From JAMHWF01 sp035911095 (GTDB lineage Bacteria; Pseudomonadota; Gammaproteobacteria; Burkholderiales; Burkholderiaceae_C), in contig JAMHWF010000095.1 of NCBI GenBank assembly GCA_035911095.1, positions 1 to 64,000 of the forward strand: a DNA stretch of 64,000 bases, read 5' to 3'. The translations under genes were made by a program, and so were the position numbers. The first letter of the stretch is position 1; every line of letters begins with the position of its first letter. The notes beneath the pieces are model-generated. The model saw only the letters and a program-made list of their open reading frames with translations. It was not told the DNA's origin and did no database searches. Below are positions 46,448 through 54,900 of the stretch, in pieces.

Positions 46448-47434
46448 ATGGCCGACCGACGCAACGTGCTGACCCCGGAAGCGCTGGCGATGATGGACAC
46501 GATCGCCCGCACCGGCAGCTTCGCGGCCGCGGCGCGCGAGCTCGGCAAGGTCCCTTCGGCCCTCACCTACAGCGTGCGCCAGCTCGAGGACGCGCTCGAC
46601 GTGCTGCTGTTCGACCGCCGCTCGCGTCAGGCCCAGCTCACCGCCGCCGGCGAGGAACTGTTGCAGGAGGGCCGCCGCCTGCTGCAGGAGATGGACGCGG
46701 TCGCCAACCGGGTGCGCCGCATCGCCAGCGGCTGGGAGACGACGCTGTCGATCGCAGTCGACGACATCCTGTCGCAGCCGACGCTCTTCGAGCTGATCGA
46801 GGCCTTCTGCGCGGTGCGCGAGCCGCCCGCCGCGGGCACCGACGCCGGCGCCAGCCCCGGCACGCGCCTGCGCATCACCGGCGGCGTGCTCGCGGGTACC
46901 TGGGAGGCGCTGGTGTCGGGCCAGGCCGACCTCGCGATCGGCGTCGCCGGCACCCACACCAACCCGGGCGGCATCGAGCTGCGGCCGATGGGCGAGGTGC
47001 CCTTCGTCTTCGCGGTCGCGCCGCACCACCCGCTGGCGCGAGGCGACCGTCCGCTCGACGACGACGAGCTGGTGCACCACCGCGCGGTCGCCGTGGCTGA
47101 TACCGCGCAGCGCCTGGCGCCGATCACCGTCAACCTGCTGCCGGGCCAGGACGTGCTGACCGTGCCGACAATGCGCCACAAGCTCGAGGCCCAGCTGCGC
47201 GGCCTCGGCTGCGGCTATGTGCCCGAGCCGCTGGCGCGCCCGCACATCGAGGCCGGCCGCCTCGTCGTGCGCCAGACGGCACGCCACCGCCCGCCGTCGC
47301 ACCTGCACTACGCCTGGCGCGCCGAACGCAGCGCACTCGGCCTCGGCCGGGCACTGCAGTGGTGGCTGGGCCAGCTCGACAGCGCGACGACGCAGCGCGC
47401 GCTGATCGAGCGCCATGCCGGGCCGCTGAGCTGA
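46448..47434 (+). CDS. LysR-family transcriptional regulator
   Basis: A 328-residue LTTR. The winged HTH (about 8-66) has LAMMDTIARTGSFAAAAREL, VPSALTYSVRQLEDALDVLL and FDRRSRQAQLTAAG. The effector-binding domain begins near 95 (ETTLSIAVDDILSQPTLFEL) and includes GQADLAIGVAG. It resembles the YhaJ/PunR-like group that often sits beside pirin or quinone-reductase genes. Effector unknown. ATG 46448 is chosen from the HTH position; a TTG 30 bp upstream is an alternative. It probably regulates the divergent pirin-WrbA-reductase genes and itself. The 108 bp after its stop hold no gene. Confidence 0.92.
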   Translation: MADRRNVLTPEALAMMDTIARTGSFAAAARELGKVPSALTYSVRQLEDALDVLLFDRRSRQAQLTAAGEELLQEGRRLLQEMDAVANRVRRIASGWETTLSIAVDDILSQPTLFELIEAFCAVREPPAAGTDAGASPGTRLRITGGVLAGTWEALVSGQADLAIGVAGTHTNPGGIELRPMGEVPFVFAVAPHHPLARGDRPLDDDELVHHRAVAVADTAQRLAPITVNLLPGQDVLTVPTMRHKLEAQLRGLGCGYVPEPLARPHIEAGRLVVRQTARHRPPSHLHYAWRAERSALGLGRALQWWLGQLDSATTQRALIERHAGPLS

Positions 47435-47542
47435 CGCGACGGTGAGCACCGGCGCCCGCGCCCGGAGGGACCGCGCGCAGCTCCAGCGCGCTGCGCCGGG
47501 CAGGCCCCGACGCGGCAGACCGCCGCACACCTGAGCGCGCAC

Positions 47543-48445
47543 ATGCCCGCACCTTACGTCGGCCGCTTCGCGCCCTCTCCCACCGGGCCGCTGCACGCGG
47601 GCTCGCTCGTCGCGGCGCTGGCCAGCTGGCTCGATGCGCGCGCCCACGGCGGGCGCTGGCTCCTGCGGCTGGAGGACACCGACACGCCGCGCTGCCTGCC
47701 GGGCGCCGGCGAGACGATCGTCGACCAGCTCGCGCGCTGCGGCCTGCGCGCCGACGCCCCGCCCTGGTGGCAGCACACGCGCGGCACCGCCTATGCGCAG
47801 GCGCTCCACCGCCTGCGCGCCGCCGCGCTCGTCTACCCCTGCACCTGCACGCGGCGCGAGATCGAGGCGGCCCTGCACGCCGCGGGGCGGTCACGCGCGC
47901 GGCATGGCGAGCTCGTCTATCCGGGCACCTGCCGGAAGCGGGCCCCGGGCGAAGACGCTGCCGCAGGCCGCGTGGCCGCCTGGCGGCTGCGGGTGCCGTC
48001 CGGCATCGTGCACTGGCACGACCGGCGCCTGGGCGCGCAACAGCAGGACGTCGCTGCCGAAGTCGGCGACTTCGTGCTGCGACGCGCCGACGGCCCCTGG
48101 GCCTACCAGCTCGCAGTGGTGGTCGACGACGCGGCCCAGGGCATCACGGATGTGGTGCGTGGCGAGGACCTGGCCGACAATAGCGCGCGGCAGACCGTGC
48201 TGCAGCACGCGCTCGGCCGGCCGACGCCGCGGTACCTGCACACGCCGCTGGTGCTCGGCGCCGACGGGCAGAAGCTGTCGAAGCAGAACGGCGCGGCGCC
48301 GCTCGACCTGGCCGAACCCCTCGCCGCGCTGCGGCAGGCGGCGCGGGTCCTGTCGCTCGGCCTGGATGCCGGCGACGGGCCCGACGACCTCGGCGCCTGG
48401 CTCGGGACAGCAACAGCTGCCTGGGCGCGCCGCTGGGTGGCATGA
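47543..48445 (+). CDS. gluQ: Glutamyl-Q tRNA(Asp) synthetase
   Basis: Truncated GluRS paralogue that attaches glutamate to queuosine at position 34 of tRNA(Asp). It is 300 residues and has only the catalytic fold. GRFAPSPTGPLHAGSLVAAL carries the HIGH equivalent (HAGS). LRLEDTDTPRC follows. A zinc site comprises CTCTRREI and YPGTC. The KMSKS equivalent is KLSKQNG (about 250). The anticodon-binding domain of GluRS is missing, as expected. The FKBP gene follows on the same strand. Confidence 0.94.
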   Translation: MPAPYVGRFAPSPTGPLHAGSLVAALASWLDARAHGGRWLLRLEDTDTPRCLPGAGETIVDQLARCGLRADAPPWWQHTRGTAYAQALHRLRAAALVYPCTCTRREIEAALHAAGRSRARHGELVYPGTCRKRAPGEDAAAGRVAAWRLRVPSGIVHWHDRRLGAQQQDVAAEVGDFVLRRADGPWAYQLAVVVDDAAQGITDVVRGEDLADNSARQTVLQHALGRPTPRYLHTPLVLGADGQKLSKQNGAAPLDLAEPLAALRQAARVLSLGLDAGDGPDDLGAWLGTATAAWARRWVA

Positions 48446-48543
48446 TCGCGCCCCCGGTCGGCCAGACGACCGCGACGCCATGCGCACCGTCCTCGCCGCC
48501 TGCGGCCGCGAGGCCCCAGCACCCTCCCACCGAGGAACGCCCG

Positions 48544-48891
48544 ATGAACACCACCCCGAGCGGACTGCAGTACGAAGACACCGTCGTTGGCGACGGCACC
48601 GAAGCCGCCGCCGGCCGGAGCGTGCGCGTGCACTACACCGGCTGGCTCTACGAGGACGGCAAGACCGGCCGCAAGTTCGATTCGAGCAAAGACCGCGGCG
48701 AGCCCTTCGAATTCCCGCTCGGCGGCGGCATGGTGATCCGCGGCTGGGACGAAGGCGTGCAGGGCATGAAGGTCGGCGGCACGCGCCGCCTGCTGATCCC
48801 GCCGCAGCTCGGCTATGGCACCCACGGCGCCGGCGGGGTGATCCCGCCGAACGCGACGCTGCTGTTCGAGGTCGAACTGCTCGGCGCCTGA
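48544..48891 (+). CDS. FKBP-type peptidyl-prolyl cis-trans isomerase
   Basis: A 115-residue single-domain FKBP. The active-site residues are in VRVHYTGWLYEDG, GKTGRKFDSS, FEFPLGGGMVIRGWDEGVQG and GGTRRLLIPPQLGYG, with GVIPPNATLLFEVELL at the end. There is no signal peptide, so it is cytosolic. ATG 48544 is preceded by GAGGAA. A frame extension to 48442 overlaps the gluQ stop but is low-complexity and unlike FKBP. It converges on rhlE. Confidence 0.94.
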   Translation: MNTTPSGLQYEDTVVGDGTEAAAGRSVRVHYTGWLYEDGKTGRKFDSSKDRGEPFEFPLGGGMVIRGWDEGVQGMKVGGTRRLLIPPQLGYGTHGAGGVIPPNATLLFEVELLGA

Positions 48892-48913
48892 GCGGGACGG
48901 CTCGCGCGGGCGC

Positions 48914-50533
48914 TCAGCGGCGGCCCTGAGGCCCTGCCCGCCGGCTCGGCCCGGCCGGCGCGTGCCGGCGGTCGCCGTCGCGGCGGCCATCGAACGACGT
49001 ACCGTTGCGGGCGCCGAAGCCGGAGGTCGGGCGCTCGCCCCGGCTACCGTGTGCCGCGTGCGCACCACCCTGGCCGCGGTCGTGACCGGGGCCCGGGGCC
49101 GGCCGGTCCTGCGACCGCGCAAAGCGCGGGTCGTGCGCGGCGCCTTGAGGCCCCTCGCGGCGCCAGCCCGGAGCATGGTGTGCGTGTGCGCCATGGCGTT
49201 GCCCGTCATGCGGGGAGCGCCCCGGGCCGCCCGCATGCGGCGCGCGGCCGCCGGCCTCGCCGGCCCAGCGCGATCCGTTCGGCCGCCCATGACGACCCGG
49301 GTGGCGCGCATCGCCACGGCCTTCCGGCCGCGAGGCGAAGAGGCGCGGCGCCGGCTGCTTCGGCTCGAGGCCGGTGATCGTCGCCACCGGGATGTCCTGC
49401 GTCGTGAAGTGCTGGATGCGGCGGATCATCCCGACGTCGGCGCGCTCGGCGAGCGTGATCGCGAGGCCCGCGCGCCCGGCGCGGCCGGTGCGGCCGATGC
49501 GGTGCACGTAGTCCTCGGCTTTCATCGGCAGGCCGTAGTTGATGACGTGGCTGATCGACGGCACGTCGATGCCGCGCGCGGCGACGTCGGTGGCCACCAG
49601 CACGCGCAGCTCGCCGCGGCGCAACGCGCCGAGCGTGCGGTTGCGCCGGCCCTGCGGCATCGCGCCGTGCAGCGCCGCCACGCGATGGCCGATCGTCGCG
49701 AGCCGGTCGGCCACGTCGTCTGCGTCGCGCTGGGTGCTGGTGAACACGACCGCCTGGTCGAGGTCGCGTTCGGCGAGGATCTGCTCGAGCAGCGCGTGCT
49801 TGTGGCGTCCGTCGTCCGCCCAGTGCAGGCGCTGCTCGATGTGGGCGTGGGTCTCTGTATGGCTCGCCACCTCGATGCGCTCGGCGTCGCGCAGCAGCTC
49901 CTGTGCAAGGCGCCCGGCGTGGCCGGCGAAGGTCGCGCTGTACATCAGCGTCTGGCGGGCGGCGGGCGTGTGGTCGGCGATCGTGCGGATGTCGTCGATG
50001 AAGCCCATGTCGAGCATGCGGTCGGCTTCGTCGAGCACCAGGGTCTCGACGTTCTCGAGCACCGCCTTGCCGGTCTGCAGGTGGTCGAGCAGGCGGCCCG
50101 GGGTCGCGATCAGCAGGTCGAGCGGACCGCGCAGCGCCTTGATCTGCATCGGATACGGCACGCCGCCGACGACGGTCGCGACCCGCAGGCCCTGCACATG
50201 CCGGCCGTAGGTGTCTGCCGCCTTCGCGACCTGCATCGCGAGCTCGCGCGTCGGCGCCAGCACGAGCACGCGGGGGCCGAAGACCATGCCCTTCTCGCGC
50301 CGCTTCGAGGCGTCACCTCGCGCGGCCAGCACGCGCTGCAGCGCGGGCAGGATGAAGGAAGCGGTCTTGCCGCTGCCGGTGGACGAGGCGACCATCAGGT
50401 CGCGACCTTCGAGCGCCGGCGGAATCGCCTGCGCCTGCACCGTGGTCGGCGTGTCGTAGCCGGCATCGGTGACGGCGCGCTGCAACGCCTCGTGCAGGCC
50501 GAGAGAGGTGAAATCGAGTTCGGAAGACATCAT
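48914..50533 (-). CDS. rhlE: DEAD-box RNA helicase RhlE
   Basis: ATP-dependent RNA helicase; 539 residues. Q motif FTSLGLHEALQ...PTTVQAQAIP, motif I ASSTGSGKT, Ia APTRELAMQ, II VLDEADRML, III YSATF, IV AVVFTSTQ, V ATDVAARGID, VI YVHRIGRTGRAG. After about residue 400 comes a tail of about 140 residues rich in Gly, Arg, His and Pro (GRGDARHPGRHGRPNG and similar), an RGG-like RNA-binding region. The start is taken at the first of two tandem ATGs (50533/50530). A long leader with hairpins precedes it. Likely roles are ribosome assembly and RNA turnover in the cold (family knowledge). Confidence 0.95.
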   Translation of the reverse strand: MMSSELDFTSLGLHEALQRAVTDAGYDTPTTVQAQAIPPALEGRDLMVASSTGSGKTASFILPALQRVLAARGDASKRREKGMVFGPRVLVLAPTRELAMQVAKAADTYGRHVQGLRVATVVGGVPYPMQIKALRGPLDLLIATPGRLLDHLQTGKAVLENVETLVLDEADRMLDMGFIDDIRTIADHTPAARQTLMYSATFAGHAGRLAQELLRDAERIEVASHTETHAHIEQRLHWADDGRHKHALLEQILAERDLDQAVVFTSTQRDADDVADRLATIGHRVAALHGAMPQGRRNRTLGALRRGELRVLVATDVAARGIDVPSISHVINYGLPMKAEDYVHRIGRTGRAGRAGLAITLAERADVGMIRRIQHFTTQDIPVATITGLEPKQPAPRLFASRPEGRGDARHPGRHGRPNGSRWAGEAGGRAPHAGGPGRSPHDGQRHGAHAHHAPGWRREGPQGAAHDPRFARSQDRPAPGPGHDRGQGGAHAAHGSRGERPTSGFGARNGTSFDGRRDGDRRHAPAGPSRRAGPQGRR

Positions 50534-50876
50534 GAGCTTTCGCGGGCGCGGACGCCCGGGCCGCATCGATCGGCCGTGAGCGCAAGCGCCAAGTTCCAGG
50601 CGGGGCCGCGAGGCCAAGCTGCCCGGAAGGGTTCGGTCGCGGAAGACAGCGCGGGCACCTGGCGGCACCGCGGACGGTCGAAGCGACGGCATCGCCGCCG
50701 ACCGTGAGCCTGTGGCGCCTTCGCGCCGCAGGACTCAGCCCGAGGGAACTCGATCGCAGTGCCGTCCGTTGTGTCGACGAGCCGGGCTCGTTTGCGCAGG
50801 AGGCACCCGGATCGAACCGGGTCAGAGGGGATGAACGAAACGCGCCGGGCGAGCCGGCGCGAAGCCCGCGATTCTA
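50534..50876 (-). promoter_or_regulatory. Long rhlE leader with -10 box, hairpins and a T-arm-like element
   Basis: The 388-bp rhlE-orn gap has no ORF I can support. A minus-strand TAGAAT (50871-50876) followed by CGCGGGCTT is the best promoter and implies a leader of about 330 nt. In transcription order it holds an 8-bp hairpin (50841-50861, CGCGCCGG/CCGGCGCG), a 6-bp hairpin ACCCGG-TTCGAT-CCGGGT (50805-50822) resembling a tRNA T-arm, a 15-nt palindrome ACGAGCC-C-GGCTCGT (50777-50791) and GGCGC/GCGCC near 50714-50727. Confidence 0.5.
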
Positions 50877-50921
50877 TCAGGCTTCGGGGTTTGCCCTTGC
50901 AACGCCCTGGGTATCGGCGGG

Positions 50922-51485
50922 TCAGGCGGCCAAAAGATGCTGCCGGTAATAGAGCAGTTCGTCGATCGACTCGTGGATGTCGGCCAGCGCGGTATGCGCC
51001 TGCACCTTCTTAAAGCCGCCGAGGATCTCCGGCTTCCAGCGCCGCGCCAGCTCCTTCAGCGTGCTGACATCGAGGTTGCGGTAGTGGAAGAAGGCCTCCA
51101 GCGCGGGCATGCCGCGGGCGAGGAAGCGCCGATCCTGGCAGATGCTGTTGCCGCACATCGGCGAGCTGCCCTTGGGCACGTGGCGCTCGAGGAAGGCGAT
51201 CACCTGGGCCTCGGCCTGCGCCTCGTCGATGGTCGAGGCGCGCACCCGCGCGGTGAGCCCGCTGCGGCCGTGGGTGCCGGTGTTCCAGGCGTCCATGCCG
51301 TCGAGCACCTCGTCGCTCTGGTGCACCGCCAGCACCGGACCTTCGACCCGCCGCGTGACCTGCGGGTCGGTGACGACGACGGCGATCTCGATGATGCGGT
51401 CGTTGTCGGGCGAGAGCCCGGTCATCTCGAGGTCGATCCAGATCAGGTTGTGCTCGCTGCGGGCGAGCTCGGCGGTGTCGGTCAT
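50922..51485 (-). CDS. orn: Oligoribonuclease
   Basis: DEDDh 3'-5' exonuclease that degrades dinucleotides, including pGpG from c-di-GMP turnover; essential in many proteobacteria. It is 187 residues (E. coli 181). Exo I IWIDLEMTGLSP; Exo II NTGTHGRSGLTARV and GNSICQDRRFLARGMP; Exo III KKVQAHTALADIHESIDELL with catalytic His and Asp. AGGCAGGA lies 5 nt before ATG 51485. It is divergent from the Ste24-type protease gene by 90 bp. Confidence 0.97.
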   Translation of the reverse strand: MTDTAELARSEHNLIWIDLEMTGLSPDNDRIIEIAVVVTDPQVTRRVEGPVLAVHQSDEVLDGMDAWNTGTHGRSGLTARVRASTIDEAQAEAQVIAFLERHVPKGSSPMCGNSICQDRRFLARGMPALEAFFHYRNLDVSTLKELARRWKPEILGGFKKVQAHTALADIHESIDELLYYRQHLLAA

Positions 51486-51562
51486 CGGTCCTGCCTCGTC
51501 GGGGAAACGCGTCGGGTTCGGGCGCCGCATCCTGCACGGCGAACGCGGCATTCTGTCAGGCC

Positions 51563-51568
51563 TACACT
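51563..51568 (+). promoter_or_regulatory. Candidate -10 box (TACACT) abutting the M48 gene start
   Basis: TACACT ends 7 nt before the ATG at 51576, with no ribosome site between. It matches 4 of 6 bases of the -10 consensus; no clear -35. Confidence 0.35.
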
Positions 51569-51575
51569 GGCGGCC

Positions 51576-52910
51576 ATGCCTTCGACGACCGCTTCCCTGC
51601 CCCCTTCGCTCGTCTTCGCGGTGGGGTTCGCCGTGCTGCTGCTGGCGACGCTGGTGGTCAAGTACTGGCTGGCGACGCGACAGATGCGCCACGTCGCGGC
51701 GCATCGCGACGCGGTGCCGGCGGCCTTCGCGGCGACGGTGCCGCTCGAGGCGCACCGCAAGGCAGCCGACTACACGTTGGCGAAGGGCCGCTTCGGCCTC
51801 GTCACGACCGCCTTCGGCGCGGCGGTGCTGCTCGGCTGGACGCTGCTCGGCGGCCTCGACGCGCTGAACGGCTTCGTGCTCGACACCGTGCGCCCGCTGC
51901 TGCCCGGCGCCTGGGGCGACATGGCCTACCAGCTCGCGCTGCTGACCGGCTTCGTCGTCATCGGCAGCCTGCTGGAACTGCCGTTCGACTGGTTTCGCGC
52001 CTTCCACCTCGAGCAGCGCTTCGGCTTCAACCGCATGACGCCACGCATGTTCGCCGGCGATCTCGTCAAGGGCGCCGTGGTCGGCGCAGTGATCGGGCTG
52101 CCGATCGCGGCGCTGATCCTGTGGATCATGGGTGCCGCCGGCACGCTGTGGTGGCTCTGGGCCTGGGGCGCCTGGGTCGCCTTCCAGTTGCTCGCGCTGG
52201 TGCTCTACCCGACCGTGATCGCGCCGCTGTTCAACCGCTTCGAGCCCCTGGCCGACGAATCGCTGAAGGAACGGGTGACAAAGCTGATGGCACGCTGCGG
52301 CTTCGCGGCCAAGGGCCTGTTCGTGATGGACGGGAGCCGCCGCTCGGCCCATGCCAATGCCTATTTCACCGGCATGGGCGCGGCCAAGCGCGTCGTCTTC
52401 TTCGACACCCTGCTCGCCAAGCTGAATGCGGGCGAGGTCGAGGCGGTGCTCGCGCACGAGCTGGGCCACTTCAAGCACCGGCACGTCACGCAGCGCATGT
52501 TCCTGAGCTTCGGCGCCAGCCTGGCCGCCTTCGCGCTGCTCGGCTGGATCTCGACGCGCAGCTGGTTCTTTGCCGGCCTGGGCGTGACGCCGAACCTCGA
52601 CGCGCCGAACAGCGCGCTGCTGCTGCTGCTGTTCGGCCTCGTCGTGCCGGTGTTCAGCTACTTCGTCTCGCCGCTGCTGGCGCGGTGGTCGCGCCGCCAC
52701 GAGTTCGAGGCCGACGCCTATGCCTGTGCCCAGGCCGACGGTCGCGACCTTGAGGCTGCCCTGCTCAAGCTGCACCAGGACAACGCGGCGACCCTGACAC
52801 CCGATCCGCTCTTCGTACGCTTCTACTACTCGCACCCGCCCGCCGTCGAACGGCTGGAGGCCCTGCGCCTGAAGACCGCCCCGCGCGCCGGACTGCAGAC
52901 CGCCGGATGA
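51576..52910 (+). CDS. M48-family integral membrane protease (Ste24/CAAX-protease-like)
   Basis: A 444-residue polytopic zinc protease. Membrane helices lie near residues 10-28 (SLVFAVGFAVLLLATLVV), 70-90, 110-130, 155-180, 185-210, 310-335 and 350-375. The zinc motif HELGH is in EAVLAHELGHFKHRH (about 290), and the third ligand Glu is in RRHEFEADAYACAQ. The arrangement matches Ste24/HtpX-type proteases that act on membrane proteins. The bacterial substrates are unknown. The start is chosen from the first TM. It overlaps rsgA as ATGA. Confidence 0.92.
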   Translation: MPSTTASLPPSLVFAVGFAVLLLATLVVKYWLATRQMRHVAAHRDAVPAAFAATVPLEAHRKAADYTLAKGRFGLVTTAFGAAVLLGWTLLGGLDALNGFVLDTVRPLLPGAWGDMAYQLALLTGFVVIGSLLELPFDWFRAFHLEQRFGFNRMTPRMFAGDLVKGAVVGAVIGLPIAALILWIMGAAGTLWWLWAWGAWVAFQLLALVLYPTVIAPLFNRFEPLADESLKERVTKLMARCGFAAKGLFVMDGSRRSAHANAYFTGMGAAKRVVFFDTLLAKLNAGEVEAVLAHELGHFKHRHVTQRMFLSFGASLAAFALLGWISTRSWFFAGLGVTPNLDAPNSALLLLLFGLVVPVFSYFVSPLLARWSRRHEFEADAYACAQADGRDLEAALLKLHQDNAATLTPDPLFVRFYYSHPPAVERLEALRLKTAPRAGLQTAG

Positions 52911-53827
52911 GCCCAGACGACGACGAGGCCCTCGCACGCGGCCTCGTCGTGGCCGGCCACGGCCGTCACTACCTGGTCGAGGACCCGCAGGGCGTGCGGC
53001 GCCTCTGCCACCCACGCGGCAAGCGCAGCGACTGCGTGGTCGGCGACCGCGTCCGCTGGCGGCCGGCCGACCAGGCGGGTGAGGAAGGCGTGATCGAATC
53101 GATCGATCCGCGCCGCAACCTGCTGCTGCGCCAGGACGAGTGGAAAACCAAGTCCTTCGCCTCGAACCTCGACCGCCTGCTGGTGCTGGTTGCCGTCGAG
53201 CCGGTGTTCGGCGAGTCGCAGCTCGCGCGCGCGCTCATCGCGGCGCGCGATGCCGGCATCCCGGCCGCGATCGTGCTCAACAAGATCGACCTGCCGTCCG
53301 CCGACGAGGCCCGCGAGCGCCTTGCGCCCTACCGCGCGATGGGCACCGAGGTGCACGAGGTGGCGCTCAAGGCGCGCCCCGCCGAGGCGCGCGAACGGCT
53401 CACGCCGCTGCTCACCGGCCACGTGAGCTTCGTCCTCGGGCCCAGCGGCGGCGGCAAGAGCACGCTGATCAACCGCCTGGTGCCCGACGCCGGCGCGCAG
53501 GTCGGCGAGCTCTCGCAGGCGCTCGCCTCGGGCCGCCACACGACGACCGCGACGCGCTGGTACTGGCTCGACGACGGCCACCGCAGCGCGCTGATCGACT
53601 CGCCCGGCTTCCAGGAATTCGGCATGCGCCAGATCGAGCCGCAGGCACTGGCAGGGCTGATGCCCGACATCGCACTGGCCGCCGGCGATTGCCGCTTCTA
53701 CAACTGCACGCATGTGCACGAGCCGGGCTGTGGCGTGCTTGCGGCCGTCGAGCGCGGCGCGATCAGCGCCTCGCGGCATCGCATCTACACCGAGATACTG
53801 GCCGAGATCTCGCGGCCGCGGCACTGA
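52907..53827 (+). CDS. rsgA: Ribosome small-subunit GTPase RsgA
   Basis: Circularly permuted GTPase that checks the decoding centre during 30S maturation. It is 306 residues. An N-terminal OB fold (about 8-75, GRHYLVEDPQGVRR...CVVGDRVRWR) is followed by G4 (LNKIDL), G5, then G1 (GPSGGGKSTLINRL), G2 (GRHTTTATR) and G3 (DSPGFQEFG). A zinc knuckle follows (DCRFYNCTHVHEPGC, about 262-276). Its start overlaps the protease stop by 4 nt. orn, protease and rsgA are close neighbours in many betaproteobacteria. Confidence 0.96.
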   Translation: MSPDDDEALARGLVVAGHGRHYLVEDPQGVRRLCHPRGKRSDCVVGDRVRWRPADQAGEEGVIESIDPRRNLLLRQDEWKTKSFASNLDRLLVLVAVEPVFGESQLARALIAARDAGIPAAIVLNKIDLPSADEARERLAPYRAMGTEVHEVALKARPAEARERLTPLLTGHVSFVLGPSGGGKSTLINRLVPDAGAQVGELSQALASGRHTTTATRWYWLDDGHRSALIDSPGFQEFGMRQIEPQALAGLMPDIALAAGDCRFYNCTHVHEPGCGVLAAVERGAISASRHRIYTEILAEISRPRH

Positions 53828-53852
53828 GGCCCGGCGGCGCTCGCACCGGCCC

Positions 53853-54842
53853 TCAGCCGATCAGGTGCGCCAGCGACAGCAGCGCGAGCAGCAGCAACCA
53901 CAGCGCGACCGAGCGCCAGACCAGGCCGACGATGCTCTGCAGGTGGCCGGCGTGCGGCGGGTCGCCGGGGGTCATGCCTTCGGCTTGGCTGGTCTGCGCG
54001 TCGACGCCGTCGTCGAAGGTCTTCGAGCGGTCGGGCGTCACGCCGGGGGCCGCGCTGCCGCCGAGCTGCACGCCCACCGCGCCCGCCGCGGCGGCGAGGA
54101 TGATCCCTTCGTTCGGATGCCGCCACAGCACCGCGTCGCGCCGCCAGGCGTGCACCGCCTCCTCGAAGTTGCCGACCACCGCGAAGCCGAAGGCGGTCAT
54201 GCGCGCCGGCACGTGATCGATTCCGCTGAACAGCCGCTGCGACAGCTGCATCAGGCGGGTGTTCGCCGGCGCCTCCATCGCCTTGCTCTTGAACGACCAG
54301 TAGCGGCTTGCGAACTCGGCCATCCGGTACAGCACGGCCCCGGCAGGGCCGAAGCCCAGCACCGAGAAGGCGATGAAGACGAAGAAGACGCCGAAGACGT
54401 GGCGGTGCGCGGCCAGCAGCGAATGCTCGACCACGTGGCGCAGCAGCTCGGTGCGCGGCAGCTGGGTGGTGTCGAGGTGACGCCACTCGGCGAGCAGCTG
54501 GCGCGCGCGTGCCTCGTCGCCCTCGATCAGCGCGTTGCGGATGTCGGTGTAGTAGTGGCTGAACTGGCGGAAGCCGAGCGTCAGGTACAGCACGACGACG
54601 TTCCACGCGAAGCCGAGCATCACGTTGGCGCGCGCCAGCAGCAGGAACACGCCGCCGGCGATCACCGCCGGCACCACCACCGTGATGATCCAGACCACCC
54701 AGGCGTGACGCTCGCGGCCGGCGTCGAAGTTGCGGCCGGTCCAGCGCACCCAGTCGATCAGCGCGTCATGGACCCAGTTGTTCCGTGGCAGCGGCCGGAT
54801 CTGCTCGATGAGCAATGCCAGCACGACCGCAAAGAAGTTCAT
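53853..54842 (-). CDS. CobD/CbiB-family (AmpE-like) membrane protein
   Basis: A 329-residue protein with about five membrane helices. MNFFAVVLALLIEQIRPLPR at the start, FRQFSHYYTDIRNALIEGDE and ELLRHVVEHSLLAAHRHVFG are the conserved family parts. A last TM is at about 305-325. No cobalamin genes are near, and the sequence differs from true CbiB, so adenosylcobinamide-phosphate synthase activity is doubtful. An AmpE-like role is possible but unproved. TATCAT ends 8 nt before the ATG and no ribosome site is seen. It converges on rsgA with 25 bp between the stops. Confidence 0.85.
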   Translation of the reverse strand: MNFFAVVLALLIEQIRPLPRNNWVHDALIDWVRWTGRNFDAGRERHAWVVWIITVVVPAVIAGGVFLLLARANVMLGFAWNVVVLYLTLGFRQFSHYYTDIRNALIEGDEARARQLLAEWRHLDTTQLPRTELLRHVVEHSLLAAHRHVFGVFFVFIAFSVLGFGPAGAVLYRMAEFASRYWSFKSKAMEAPANTRLMQLSQRLFSGIDHVPARMTAFGFAVVGNFEEAVHAWRRDAVLWRHPNEGIILAAAAGAVGVQLGGSAAPGVTPDRSKTFDDGVDAQTSQAEGMTPGDPPHAGHLQSIVGLVWRSVALWLLLLALLSLAHLIG

Positions 54843-54850
54843 GCGCGCCG

Positions 54851-54856
54851 ATGATA
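54851..54856 (-). promoter_or_regulatory. Candidate -10 box (TATCAT) abutting the CobD-family gene start
   Basis: TATCAT (5 of 6) on the minus strand ends 8 nt before the ATG at 54842. The nudix gene ends 44 bp further upstream. Confidence 0.4.
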
Positions 54857-54900
54857 GCCCCGGCCCTTTCGAGATCCGCGACGCGCGGACCGTGCGGTGC

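Noticed and set aside
48442..48543. Start of the FKBP gene at 48442, overlapping gluQ by ATGA
   Set aside because: The added 34 residues are Ala/Pro-rich and unlike FKBP, while ATG 48544 has GAGGAA and the family N-terminus.
53853..54842. Adenosylcobinamide-phosphate synthase (cobalamin synthesis) call
   Set aside because: It belongs to the family, but there are no cobalamin neighbours and the sequence is divergent, so only a family-level name is given.
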